The notes beneath the pieces are model-generated. The model was not told where the DNA came from. It worked only from the letters and a program-made list of their open reading frames with translations, and ran no database searches. A DNA stretch of 18,233 nt, taken from assembly GCA_031279875.1 (NCBI GenBank), contig JAITHS010000015.1:1-18233 (forward strand), given 5' to 3'. A program made the position numbers and the translations under genes. Source of the DNA: Tannerella sp. Its GTDB lineage: Bacteria > Bacteroidota > Bacteroidia > Bacteroidales > Tannerellaceae. This document shows positions 1-6,960 of the stretch, in pieces (the stretch's first letter is position 1; each line of letters opens with the position of its first letter).

Positions 1-102
1 AAACGGACGAATATCGCCGCCGCCCCAGATAACTTCTTTGAGTATCGGCTCAAAGCGTAAAGGATATAATTCCGACCGGATTTTTAACGGTTGTTTATTC
101 AT
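1..102 (-). CDS. manA: Mannose-6-phosphate isomerase, class I (5' part only)
   Basis: An ATG at 102 (minus strand) opens a reading frame that runs off the left edge after 34 codons. The peptide contains LYPLRFEPILKEVIWGGGDI, which matches the N-terminus of Bacteroidetes type I phosphomannose isomerases (YPLkFePilKe-iWGG). The family interconverts mannose-6-phosphate and fructose-6-phosphate in the cytoplasm using a zinc ion; the zinc-binding residues lie beyond the window. It is divergent from lipA and has its own TACCTTTG promoter box 20 bp upstream. The identification rests on a short stretch, but the WGG motif is distinctive. Confidence 0.8.
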   Translation of the reverse strand, partial: MNKQPLKIRSELYPLRFEPILKEVIWGGGDIRPF

Positions 103-121
103 AAATATCAAAAATTTACGA

Positions 122-129
122 CAAAGGTA
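122..129 (-). promoter_or_regulatory. -7 promoter box for manA
   Basis: On the minus strand this reads TACCTTTG, an exact match to the Bacteroidetes TAnnTTTG -7 element. The predicted transcript would start near 116, giving a leader of about 15 nt before the manA ATG at 102. I see no convincing -33 TTTG at the expected distance. Confidence 0.55.
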
Positions 130-174
130 GCATAAAATTTTGAAAATAACTCTTAATTGTTAATTATTTTTTCC

Positions 175-182
175 TACTTTTG
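175..182 (+). promoter_or_regulatory. -7 promoter box for lipA
   Basis: TACTTTTG matches the TAnnTTTG consensus exactly and lies only 4 bp before the lipA ATG at 187. A start 4 to 7 bp downstream of the box would fall on or next to the start codon, so the mRNA would be leaderless or nearly so. A TTG at 157-159 is closer than the usual 19-21 bp spacing, so the -33 element is weak. Confidence 0.5.
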
Positions 183-186
183 CAGT

Positions 187-1029
187 ATGATACGAAAGCC
201 GGAATGGTTAAAAGTAAGATTACCACAAGGTGAAATCCCTGCTTACGTAGGCGAGGTGATACGCCGACACGGATTGCATACGGTCTGTACGAGTGCTTTG
301 TGCCCTAACCGCGGCGAATGTTGGGGTAACGGTACGGCTACTTTCATGCTCGGCGGCGATATTTGTACCCGCTCGTGCAAGTTTTGTAACGTTACTACCG
401 GACGTCCCGCGCCGTTAGACCCGGCCGAACCCGACAATATTGCGCAGTCAGTCAAACTGTTGCGCCTCAAACATGCGGTGCTGACGTCGGTTGACCGCGA
501 CGACCTGCCCGACCTCGGCGCGTCGCACTGGGCAAAAGTTGTCGGCGCTGTCAGGTCTGCAAATCCGTTAGTTACGATGGAGACGCTGATCCCTGATTTT
601 CAGGGGCGTAAAGAGTTGATAGACATGGTCATAAACGCATCTCCCGAAATTATTTCTCACAATATGGAAACGGTGCGCCGACTGTCGAAAGCCGTCCGCA
701 GCCGTGCGACTTACGAACTGTCGCTTACCGTTATTGAGCATATCGCGGCATCTGGTCGTGCCGTTGCCAAGTCGGGAATAATGGTCGGATTAGGCGAAAC
801 GCACGACGAAGTACTTGAAACGATGCGCGATTTGCGCAATGCAGGGTGCAGCGTGCTGACTGTTGGGCAATATCTGCGTCCGTCGAAAGCAAATATCGAA
901 GTGGCGGAGTATATCCACCCTGATGTGTTTGAACAATACCGCGTTGCAGGATTAGAGATGGGTTTTCGGTTTGTCGAAAGCGCGCCGTTAGTGCGGTCAA
1001 GCTTTCATGCCGAAAAACACTTGTTTTAA
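187..1029 (+). CDS. lipA: Lipoyl synthase
   Basis: This 280-aa radical SAM enzyme inserts two sulfur atoms into protein-bound octanoyl groups to make lipoyl cofactor for 2-oxoacid dehydrogenases and the glycine cleavage system. Both clusters are visible: the LipA-specific auxiliary cluster C34-x4-C39-x5-C45 (CTSALCPNRGEC) and the radical SAM motif C60-x3-C64-x2-C67 (CTRSCKFC). The conserved C-terminal RSS (about residues 270-272), whose serine ligates the auxiliary cluster, is present. I chose ATG 187 because MIRKPEWLK matches the family start; an in-frame TTG at 157 lies upstream of the promoter box. lipB follows after an unusual 247-bp repeat-filled gap. Confidence 0.96.
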   Translation: MIRKPEWLKVRLPQGEIPAYVGEVIRRHGLHTVCTSALCPNRGECWGNGTATFMLGGDICTRSCKFCNVTTGRPAPLDPAEPDNIAQSVKLLRLKHAVLTSVDRDDLPDLGASHWAKVVGAVRSANPLVTMETLIPDFQGRKELIDMVINASPEIISHNMETVRRLSKAVRSRATYELSLTVIEHIAASGRAVAKSGIMVGLGETHDEVLETMRDLRNAGCSVLTVGQYLRPSKANIEVAEYIHPDVFEQYRVAGLEMGFRFVESAPLVRSSFHAEKHLF

Positions 1030-1069
1030 TTAAAAATTAAAAATTAAGAATTAAGAATTAAAAATTATG
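1028..1069 (+). repeat. AATTAAN heptamer tract after lipA (6 units)
   Basis: Six consecutive 7-mers without interruption: AATTAAA twice, AATTAAG twice, AATTAAA, AATTATG. The first unit overlaps the lipA stop codon (TAA 1027-1029) and the last contains an ATG at 1067 that opens only a 33-codon frame. The same motif recurs before the Uma2 gene and, as its complement, before rhaB. Confidence 0.85.
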
Positions 1070-1108
1070 TTTTTCAGGCATCCGAAATTTGATGACGTAC
1101 AGGGCATT

Positions 1109-1170
1109 CGTCATTGCGTGGTACCGTCATTACCTTTCGTTTGGTGCTACCATTCCTCCTCGCAATGACG
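1109..1170. repeat. Palindromic element with CGTCATTGCG arms
   Basis: CGTCATTGCG (1109-1118) is repeated as its perfect reverse complement CGCAATGACG (1161-1170), 42 bp apart. The arms extend inward as TGGTA (1119-1123) and TACCA (1148-1152), so the segment can form a bulged hairpin. The arm resembles the widespread CGTCATTGCG-type intergenic palindromes of many bacterial genomes. It contains no gene I can support. Confidence 0.7.
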
Positions 1171-1174
1171 GACG

Positions 1175-1234
1175 TAAGCTCCAAACCGCTTGCAGGGTTT
1201 AAAACCACTGCAAGGGTTGGGGTACCGTCATCCC
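1175..1234 (+). repeat. Dispersed hairpin element, copy 1
   Basis: It begins TAAGCTCCAAACCG, then CTTGCAG (1189-1195) pairs with CTGCAAG (1208-1214), enclosing a smaller GGTT/AACC stem. CCAAACC and GGTTGG extend the outer stem. It ends with GGTACCGTCATCCC (1221-1234). Copy 2 at 8156-8215 is nearly identical, and part of the element (21 nt) recurs inverted at 18002-18022. No T-run follows, so it is not an intrinsic terminator. Confidence 0.85.
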
Positions 1235-1250
1235 TATCGTTTATGCCAAA

Positions 1251-1276
1251 CTCTCAACTCTCAACTCTCAACTCTT
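1251..1276 (+). repeat. CTCTCAA heptamer tract abutting lipB
   Basis: Three perfect CTCTCAA units (1251-1271) followed by CTCTT, after which the lipB ATG starts immediately at 1277. The period is 7 bp, as in the AATTAAN tracts, but the sequence is unrelated. It takes the place of the lipB leader and has no Shine-Dalgarno character. Confidence 0.8.
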
Positions 1277-1906
1277 ATGACTGAATTTCAAGATATCGGA
1301 CTTATTGATTATCAAGCTGCATGGACAATGCAGGAAGAACTGATGAAAGACGTGCAGACAGGCGGGACAAACCGCGTACTCTTTGTTGAGCATCCGCACG
1401 TTTACACACTCGGCAGGAACGGCGACACATCAAATATGCTACATCAACCGACAGATACACAGTTGATTAAAATCAACCGAGGAGGAGATATAACATATCA
1501 CGGCCCCGGTCAGTTAGTCGTTTATACTATCCTGCGAATACGCGATTACGGCGTCGAAATCAGGGAGTTTGTACACGGATTGGAAGAAACCGTCATCCGC
1601 ACTATCAGTCATTACGGCATCAACGCCACCCGTTTGGCGAAAGCGACCGGCGTATGGCTTGACCCGCTGACACCTGCCGTACGCAAAATCTGCGCTATCG
1701 GGCTACGCTGTTCGCAAGGCGTTACCATGCACGGCTTCGCGCTCAATGTCAATACAGACCTGAAATACTTCTCTTACATCAATCCATGTGGCTTCACAAA
1801 CAAAGGCGTTACGTCCATTGAACGCGAAACAGGCGAACAAGCCGACATGGACGAAGTTAAAAAACTTGTAAAACAAAACTTTACGCAGATTTTTATGAAA
1901 ATATGA
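1277..1906 (+). CDS. lipB: Octanoyl-[ACP]:protein octanoyltransferase
   Basis: This 209-aa cytoplasmic enzyme transfers octanoyl groups from acyl carrier protein to lipoyl domains, supplying the substrate of LipA. Visible family motifs are GRNGD (46-50), RGGDITYHGPG (68-78), the catalytic Lys137 in KICAIGL, HGFALNVN (152-159) and the catalytic Cys171 in INPCG. Length is typical. An in-frame upstream start at 1190 would add 29 residues encoded by the repeats, which have no family counterpart; ATG 1277 gives the expected N-terminus. The pairing with lipA makes biological sense. No promoter box could be assigned, so cotranscription with lipA through the repeats is possible. Confidence 0.95.
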   Translation: MTEFQDIGLIDYQAAWTMQEELMKDVQTGGTNRVLFVEHPHVYTLGRNGDTSNMLHQPTDTQLIKINRGGDITYHGPGQLVVYTILRIRDYGVEIREFVHGLEETVIRTISHYGINATRLAKATGVWLDPLTPAVRKICAIGLRCSQGVTMHGFALNVNTDLKYFSYINPCGFTNKGVTSIERETGEQADMDEVKKLVKQNFTQIFMKI

Positions 1907-1972
1907 GAAAAAAAACTCAAAAAATTTTATATTTTCAAAAAATAACCGTACATTTACACGTTTTTTAAGGGC

Positions 1973-1980
1973 TATTTTTG
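1973..1980 (+). promoter_or_regulatory. -7 promoter box for gyrA
   Basis: TATTTTTG fits TAnnTTTG and lies in the AT-rich 143-bp gap between lipB and gyrA. A start near 1985 would give a leader of about 65 nt. No TTTG is present at the -33 position, so the call rests on the -7 box alone. Confidence 0.4.
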
Positions 1981-2049
1981 ATATGACGATGTTGCCAATC
2001 GCCTATATACTAAACTTTTAGCTCTTTAAGTTGAACTAAAAAATTGAAG

Positions 2050-4587
2050 ATGACAGAAGATAGAATTTTAAAAATTGACATCAATAATGAGATGAAATCG
2101 GCGTACATTGATTACTCAATGTCCGTCATCGTATCACGCGCTCTCCCCGACGTAAGAGACGGATTTAAGCCCGTCCACCGACGTATCCTGTTTGGAATGA
2201 ATGAGTTAGGCAACAATTCCGACAAACCATATAAGAAGTCGGCAAGAATGGTGGGAGATGTGCTCGGTAAATATCATCCGCACGGCGACAGTTCGGTTTA
2301 CTTCGCTATGGTACGCCTTGCGCAGAAATGGTCAATGCGCTACACGCTCGTTGACGGACAGGGCAACTTCGGCTCGGTTGACGGCGACAGTCCCGCTGCG
2401 ATGCGATACACCGAAGCCCGATTAAGCAAACTTGCCGAAGAGATGCTCCGCGATATCGACAAAGATACGGTAGATTTTCAACTCAATTTCGACGATACAT
2501 TACATGAACCGACCGTGCTGCCGACCCGCATTCCCAACCTGCTGATTAACGGCGCTTCGGGAATAGCCGTCGGAATGGCTACCAACATGCCGCCCCACAA
2601 CATGACCGAAGTATTGGAAGCATGTAAGGCTTACGTGGACGCACGCGGAGAAATAGATATCGACGGGCTTTTGAAATACGTCAAAGCGCCCGATTTCCCT
2701 ACCGGAGCAACTATTTACGGCTATGCCGGAGTAAAAGAAGCATTTGAAACCGGACGAGGCAGAATTGTGCTGCGCGGAAAAGCCGAAATAGAATCTGGAC
2801 AGTCACACGACAAGATAGTAATCAGCGAAATACCATATCTCGTCAATAAAGCACAACTGATTGAATATATCGCCGAATTAGTCAACGAAAAACGGCTCGA
2901 CGGCGTGAGCAATGTCAACGACGAATCCGACCGTATGGGTATGCGTATCGTAGTAGATGTGAAACGCGACGCCAACGCCAACGTAGTGTTAAACAAACTC
3001 TACAAAATGACCGCGCTGCAATCATCGTTCAGCGTCAACAACATAGCACTCGTTAACGGACGTCCCAAGTTGCTCAACCTCAAAGACATGATAGGATGCT
3101 TCGTTGACCACCGCAAAGAAGTCGTGATACGACGCACCAAATTTGAACTCAAAAAAGCCGAAGAACGAGCTCATATCCTGCAAGGCCTCATCATTGCGTC
3201 CGACAATATCGACGAAGTCATAGCAATAATTAAGGCGTCCAACAATCCGCAGGAAGCAATTCGGAACCTAATGTCGCGATTTGAACTGTCGGAAATCCAA
3301 TCCCGCGCTATCGTCGAAATGAGGCTGCGACAACTTACAGGTCTCGAACAAGACAAACTTCACGCCGAATATGATGATATTCAAAAACTTATCTCCCATT
3401 TAAAAGAAATCCTCGAAAATGAAGACATATTATATAATGTAATAAACGAAGAATTTCAGGAAATCATCGACCGCTACGGCGACGAACGCAAAACCGACAT
3501 ACAGTACGCTTCGGAAGAACTTAATCCGGAAGACTTTTATGCTGATGACCAGATGATTATCACTCTTTCACATCTCGGATACATCAAACGGACGCCACTG
3601 TCGGAATTTCGTGCGCAAGCGCGCGGTGGAGTAGGGTCGAAAGGCTCCGAAACACGCGAAGAAGACTTTGTGGAATACATCTATCCCGCTTCAATGCACG
3701 CTACTCTGATGTTTTTCACCGCCAAAGGCAGATGTTATTGGAAGCGAGTATTCGAAATACCCGAAGGCGCACGCAACTCAAAAGGACGCGCCATTCAAAA
3801 CCTCTTAAACATCGACCCCGACGACCGCGTCAACGCCTTCATCCGCGTCAAAAATCTCACTACCGACGCCGATTTCGTTAACTCCCACTATCTCATTTTC
3901 TGCACACGTAACGGCGTGATAAAGAAAACATCGCTCGAAGCATACTCACATCCGCGACAAAAAGGCGTCAACGCCATAACCCTCCGTGAAGGCGACGGCT
4001 TGATACAGGTACGCATGACCAACGGCCGACAAGAAGTAGTTGTAGCCAACAAAAACGGACGCGCTATCCGCTTCAACGAAAGCAAAGTACGATGTATGGG
4101 ACGCACCGCAGCAGGCGTTAGAGGCATGATGCTCGACGGCGGCGACGACTGCGTCGTAGGCATGATTTGTATCAAAGATCCGGAGAAAGAATCTATCCTC
4201 GTCGTATCCGAAAAAGGCTACGGAAAACGCTCTAAAATAGACGATTACCGCATCACCAACCGCGGATGTAGAGGCGTCAAAACCCTCAACGTAACAGACA
4301 AAACCGGTAAATTAGTTGACATCAAAACCGTAACCGATGAAAATGATTTGATGATTATTAACAAATCAGGTGTTACAATTCGAATAAATGTTGTAAATTT
4401 GCACGTCATTGGTCGCGCAACGCAAGGTGTTAGACTGATAAATTTGGAAAAACGTAACGACGAAATAGCATCCGTTTGTAAGGTCATTTCGGAGACGGAA
4501 GAAGAAAAAGCCGTTTTGGAAGAAGAAACACTATATCAAGAACCTGCAATAGCGGATCCCGAAGAACCCGAAGAAGAAGATAACTAA
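2050..4587 (+). CDS. gyrA: DNA gyrase subunit A
   Basis: An 845-aa type IIA topoisomerase subunit that, with GyrB, introduces negative supercoils. The N-terminal breakage-reunion domain contains [17 protein letters not shown], the helix region [16 protein letters not shown] and the catalytic Tyr120 in [10 protein letters not shown]. The C-terminal beta-pinwheel starts near residue 500 and carries the GyrA-box [10 protein letters not shown] (523-532), which favours GyrA over ParC; the tail is strongly acidic (EEPEEEDN). ATG 2050 is preferred over the TTG two codons upstream. At the site equivalent to E. coli Asp87 there is Phe85, while Ser81 corresponds to E. coli Ser83. A TPR gene follows 34 bp downstream, as seen in Bacteroides. 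Confidence 0.95.
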   Translation: MTEDRILKIDINNEMKSAYIDYSMSVIVSRALPDVRDGFKPVHRRILFGMNELGNNSDKPYKKSARMVGDVLGKYHPHGDSSVYFAMVRLAQKWSMRYTLVDGQGNFGSVDGDSPAAMRYTEARLSKLAEEMLRDIDKDTVDFQLNFDDTLHEPTVLPTRIPNLLINGASGIAVGMATNMPPHNMTEVLEACKAYVDARGEIDIDGLLKYVKAPDFPTGATIYGYAGVKEAFETGRGRIVLRGKAEIESGQSHDKIVISEIPYLVNKAQLIEYIAELVNEKRLDGVSNVNDESDRMGMRIVVDVKRDANANVVLNKLYKMTALQSSFSVNNIALVNGRPKLLNLKDMIGCFVDHRKEVVIRRTKFELKKAEERAHILQGLIIASDNIDEVIAIIKASNNPQEAIRNLMSRFELSEIQSRAIVEMRLRQLTGLEQDKLHAEYDDIQKLISHLKEILENEDILYNVINEEFQEIIDRYGDERKTDIQYASEELNPEDFYADDQMIITLSHLGYIKRTPLSEFRAQARGGVGSKGSETREEDFVEYIYPASMHATLMFFTAKGRCYWKRVFEIPEGARNSKGRAIQNLLNIDPDDRVNAFIRVKNLTTDADFVNSHYLIFCTRNGVIKKTSLEAYSHPRQKGVNAITLREGDGLIQVRMTNGRQEVVVANKNGRAIRFNESKVRCMGRTAAGVRGMMLDGGDDCVVGMICIKDPEKESILVVSEKGYGKRSKIDDYRITNRGCRGVKTLNVTDKTGKLVDIKTVTDENDLMIINKSGVTIRINVVNLHVIGRATQGVRLINLEKRNDEIASVCKVISETEEEKAVLEEETLYQEPAIADPEEPEEEDN

Positions 4588-4621
4588 AATAACTATATTA
4601 CTAACTAAATTTTTTAACGAC

Positions 4622-5875
4622 ATGAAAAGAATATTTTTAACATTTGGACTTTGTCTGACAGCTATGATTGCTTTCGGACAGAAAAAAGCCGTCGCCGACG
4701 CAGCGAGACTGGCAAAAGACACTAAACCTAATTTTACGGAAGCAAAGGCTAAAATTAAAGCCGCTCTCGAACATCCCGAAACAAAAGACGACGCTAAAAC
4801 GTGGTTTACAGCCGGAGATATCGAAAGCAGATTGTTTGATTCCGAAAATCTTAAACTGCCGTTAGGGCAAACACCTAACAGCGCAATTATGTATGGAGCC
4901 CTTTTTGAGGTTTATCCCTACTTCCTTAAAGCCTACGAGTTAGACAAAATTCCGGACGCCAAAGGAAAAGTGAAACCTAAAGTAACGAAAGATATGCAGG
5001 CAATTATGCAGGCTAACATGCCCTATTACATGAACGGCGCCATATATTACTTTGAACAAAAGGACTATAAAAAGTCGTATCAGTTTTTCAATCAGATGAT
5101 TGAAATCAAAGACGGTACACTGATTAAGGAAGGCGTCAAACCTCCGAAAAAAGACGAAGAAGTACCAGTTGATTCGCAGTACGTTTTTGCTGTCTATTAT
5201 GCGGCAATTGCGGCAATTCAGTCTAACGACTCCCAAGCAGCTATCGCTACATTGACACGCGCCAGTAAACAGGATTTCAACCAAAACGAAATGCTGCAAT
5301 ACCTCGGCGAAGAGTACAGAAAACTGAACGATACGCTCAACCTCGAAAAAACTATGCTCGAAGGGCTGGCGCTTTTTCCGACAGAACAGCACTTTATCAT
5401 CAATCTCATCAATATCTACCTCCATTCAGACCGCCACAAAGAAGCTTTGACACTGCTCGAAAAGGCTATTCAGGCTGACCCTACAAGCGCACAACTCTAT
5501 GATGTTGCCGGACGTATCTACGAGACCTCTTATAAAGATGATGTAAAAGCGGAAGAATTATATCTCAAATCAATAGAATTAGACCCTGACGTCGCCGAAT
5601 CGCAATCAAATCTCGGACGTATCTACTTCAATAGGGCTGTCGCACAGTTGGATATGGCCAACGAAATATCAGATATGAAGAAATACAACGAAGAAAAGGA
5701 AAAAGCTAAAGAACTGTTCAAAAAGGCTTTACCGTATTACGAGAAATCGTTTAAACTCAATTCTGATATCCCCGAAAATCTGTTCGCTCTTCGCAATATT
5801 TATTACAACCTTGATATGGGTGATAAATTGAAAGAAATCGAAAAACTGACGAACGACGGCTCGGATGGTAAATGA
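4622..5875 (+). CDS. Exported tetratricopeptide-repeat protein
   Basis: A 417-aa protein with a Sec-type signal peptide (MKRIFLTFGLCLTAMIAFGQ), so probably periplasmic or envelope-located. The mature protein is helical and charged. TPR-like helical pairs occupy the second half, roughly residues 210-400, for example ALTLLEKAIQADPTSAQLYD and AEELYLKSIELDPDVAESQS, ending with ALPYYEKSFKLNSDIPENLF. Such proteins usually act as scaffolds; I see no catalytic motif. It lies 34 bp after gyrA and overlaps the next gene by 4 bp (ATGA), indicating coupled translation with the oxidoreductase. Its partner is unknown; the neighbouring exported oxidoreductase is a candidate by position only. Confidence 0.85.
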   Translation: MKRIFLTFGLCLTAMIAFGQKKAVADAARLAKDTKPNFTEAKAKIKAALEHPETKDDAKTWFTAGDIESRLFDSENLKLPLGQTPNSAIMYGALFEVYPYFLKAYELDKIPDAKGKVKPKVTKDMQAIMQANMPYYMNGAIYYFEQKDYKKSYQFFNQMIEIKDGTLIKEGVKPPKKDEEVPVDSQYVFAVYYAAIAAIQSNDSQAAIATLTRASKQDFNQNEMLQYLGEEYRKLNDTLNLEKTMLEGLALFPTEQHFIINLINIYLHSDRHKEALTLLEKAIQADPTSAQLYDVAGRIYETSYKDDVKAEELYLKSIELDPDVAESQSNLGRIYFNRAVAQLDMANEISDMKKYNEEKEKAKELFKKALPYYEKSFKLNSDIPENLFALRNIYYNLDMGDKLKEIEKLTNDGSDGK

Positions 5876-6960
5876 AACTACTTTTTACTCTTGTAATTAC
5901 ATTGTCGGCATTTCCGTTATTTGCGCAACAACCGCTTCGTATCGGAATAGCAGGCTTGTCACACGGTCATCTCAACGAGGTTGTCCGTCGTGTGGAAAGA
6001 GGTGATTTCGTTATTGTCGGTGTTGCCGAAAATGATGCAAAACTGCTTGCCGACAATCGTTTGCGCAACAAACTCGACACGTCGCTTTTTTATGCCGACC
6101 TTGATGATATGCTCGACAGTGCCAAACCCGAAGCGGTAGTGGCATACGGCTCTACTTTCGACCACCTCAAAGTAGTCGAAGCCTGTGCCCCGCGAGGTGT
6201 TCACGTGATGGTAGAAAAACCGCTCGCTGTAAATACTAAACATGCCGACCGCATGGCTAAACTTGCCCGCAAGCATAAAATTCACTTGCTGACAAACTAC
6301 GAAACGACATGGTATAATACTAATCACGAAGCATATAATCTTGTTAATCAGGGCATTATAGGAGACATCACACGCATCAACGTTTACGACGGACATCAGG
6401 GACCGTTTGAAATAAGGTGCGGCAAAGAGTTTACCGACTGGCTGACCGACCCCGTTCTCAACGGCGGCGGCGCAGTCATGGATTTCGGCTGCTACGGCGC
6501 TAATCTGGCGACATGGCTGCTCAAAGGCGAGAAACCCAAACGTGTTTATGGTGTCCTTAACCACCAAAAACCCGACAAATATCCGCGAGTGGACGACGAC
6601 GCAACCGTTATAATCGAATACGATAACGTCGTCGTCCAACTCATGGCGTCGTGGAATTGGGCGTTTAATCGCAAAGACATGCATATCTACGGTACCAAAG
6701 GCTATATCTATCAGGATAATGCCGAAAAAATGCGCGTTTATGCCGACGGCAAAGAAACCCAACCGACCCCTACACCCCTGAAAACTCCTTACAACGATTC
6801 TTTTTACTACTTTAAAGCCGTCGTCAGAGGCGAAATTATCCCACAGCCATACGACCTTTCCGCCTTAGAAAACAACCTTTTAGTAGTCGAAATACTCGAA
6901 TCCGCCGTCAAAAGCGATAAATCCGGCAAAGCGAAAGCGATAAAATCCTCCAAACAATGA
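5872..6960 (+). CDS. Exported Gfo/Idh/MocA-family oxidoreductase
   Basis: A 362-aa NAD(P)-dependent sugar-type dehydrogenase family member. Residues 1-19 form a Sec-like signal peptide ending LFAQ, with no twin arginine. The Rossmann nucleotide-binding start RIGIAGLSHGH (23-33) follows directly. The family EKP motif is at 115-117. The second-domain motif GGGAVMDFGCY (198-208) has the D-x-G-x-Y pattern seen in glucose-fructose oxidoreductase-like members rather than D-x-G-x-H. The C-terminus is short and basic. Substrate cannot be deduced. ATGA overlaps join it to the TPR gene upstream and the DoxX-like gene downstream. An exported enzyme of this fold needs its cofactor outside the cytoplasm or folded in beforehand, which is unexplained for a Sec substrate. 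Confidence 0.88.
   Translation: MKLLFTLVITLSAFPLFAQQPLRIGIAGLSHGHLNEVVRRVERGDFVIVGVAENDAKLLADNRLRNKLDTSLFYADLDDMLDSAKPEAVVAYGSTFDHLKVVEACAPRGVHVMVEKPLAVNTKHADRMAKLARKHKIHLLTNYETTWYNTNHEAYNLVNQGIIGDITRINVYDGHQGPFEIRCGKEFTDWLTDPVLNGGGAVMDFGCYGANLATWLLKGEKPKRVYGVLNHQKPDKYPRVDDDATVIIEYDNVVVQLMASWNWAFNRKDMHIYGTKGYIYQDNAEKMRVYADGKETQPTPTPLKTPYNDSFYYFKAVVRGEIIPQPYDLSALENNLLVVEILESAVKSDKSGKAKAIKSSKQ

Noticed and set aside
1131..1138. TACCTTTC as a lipB promoter
   Set aside because: It mismatches the final G of TAnnTTTG, lies inside the palindrome and is about 140 bp from the ATG.
1067..1168. 33-codon frame starting from the last AATTATG heptamer
   Set aside because: It is encoded entirely by palindromic repeat DNA; there is no support for a real peptide.
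1190..1276. Longer N-terminus for LipB
   Set aside because: The extra 29 codons are made of repeat DNA and have no counterpart in the family; ATG 1277 fits.
2050..4587. ParC instead of GyrA
   Set aside because: The C-terminal GyrA-box and the full-length pinwheel with an acidic tail favour GyrA.
4940..5425. 161-codon open frame on the minus strand
   Set aside because: It is a shadow of the TPR gene.
5959..6762. 267-codon open frame on the minus strand
   Set aside because: It lies wholly inside the oxidoreductase gene, which has clear Gfo/Idh motifs; the antisense peptide resembles no family I know.
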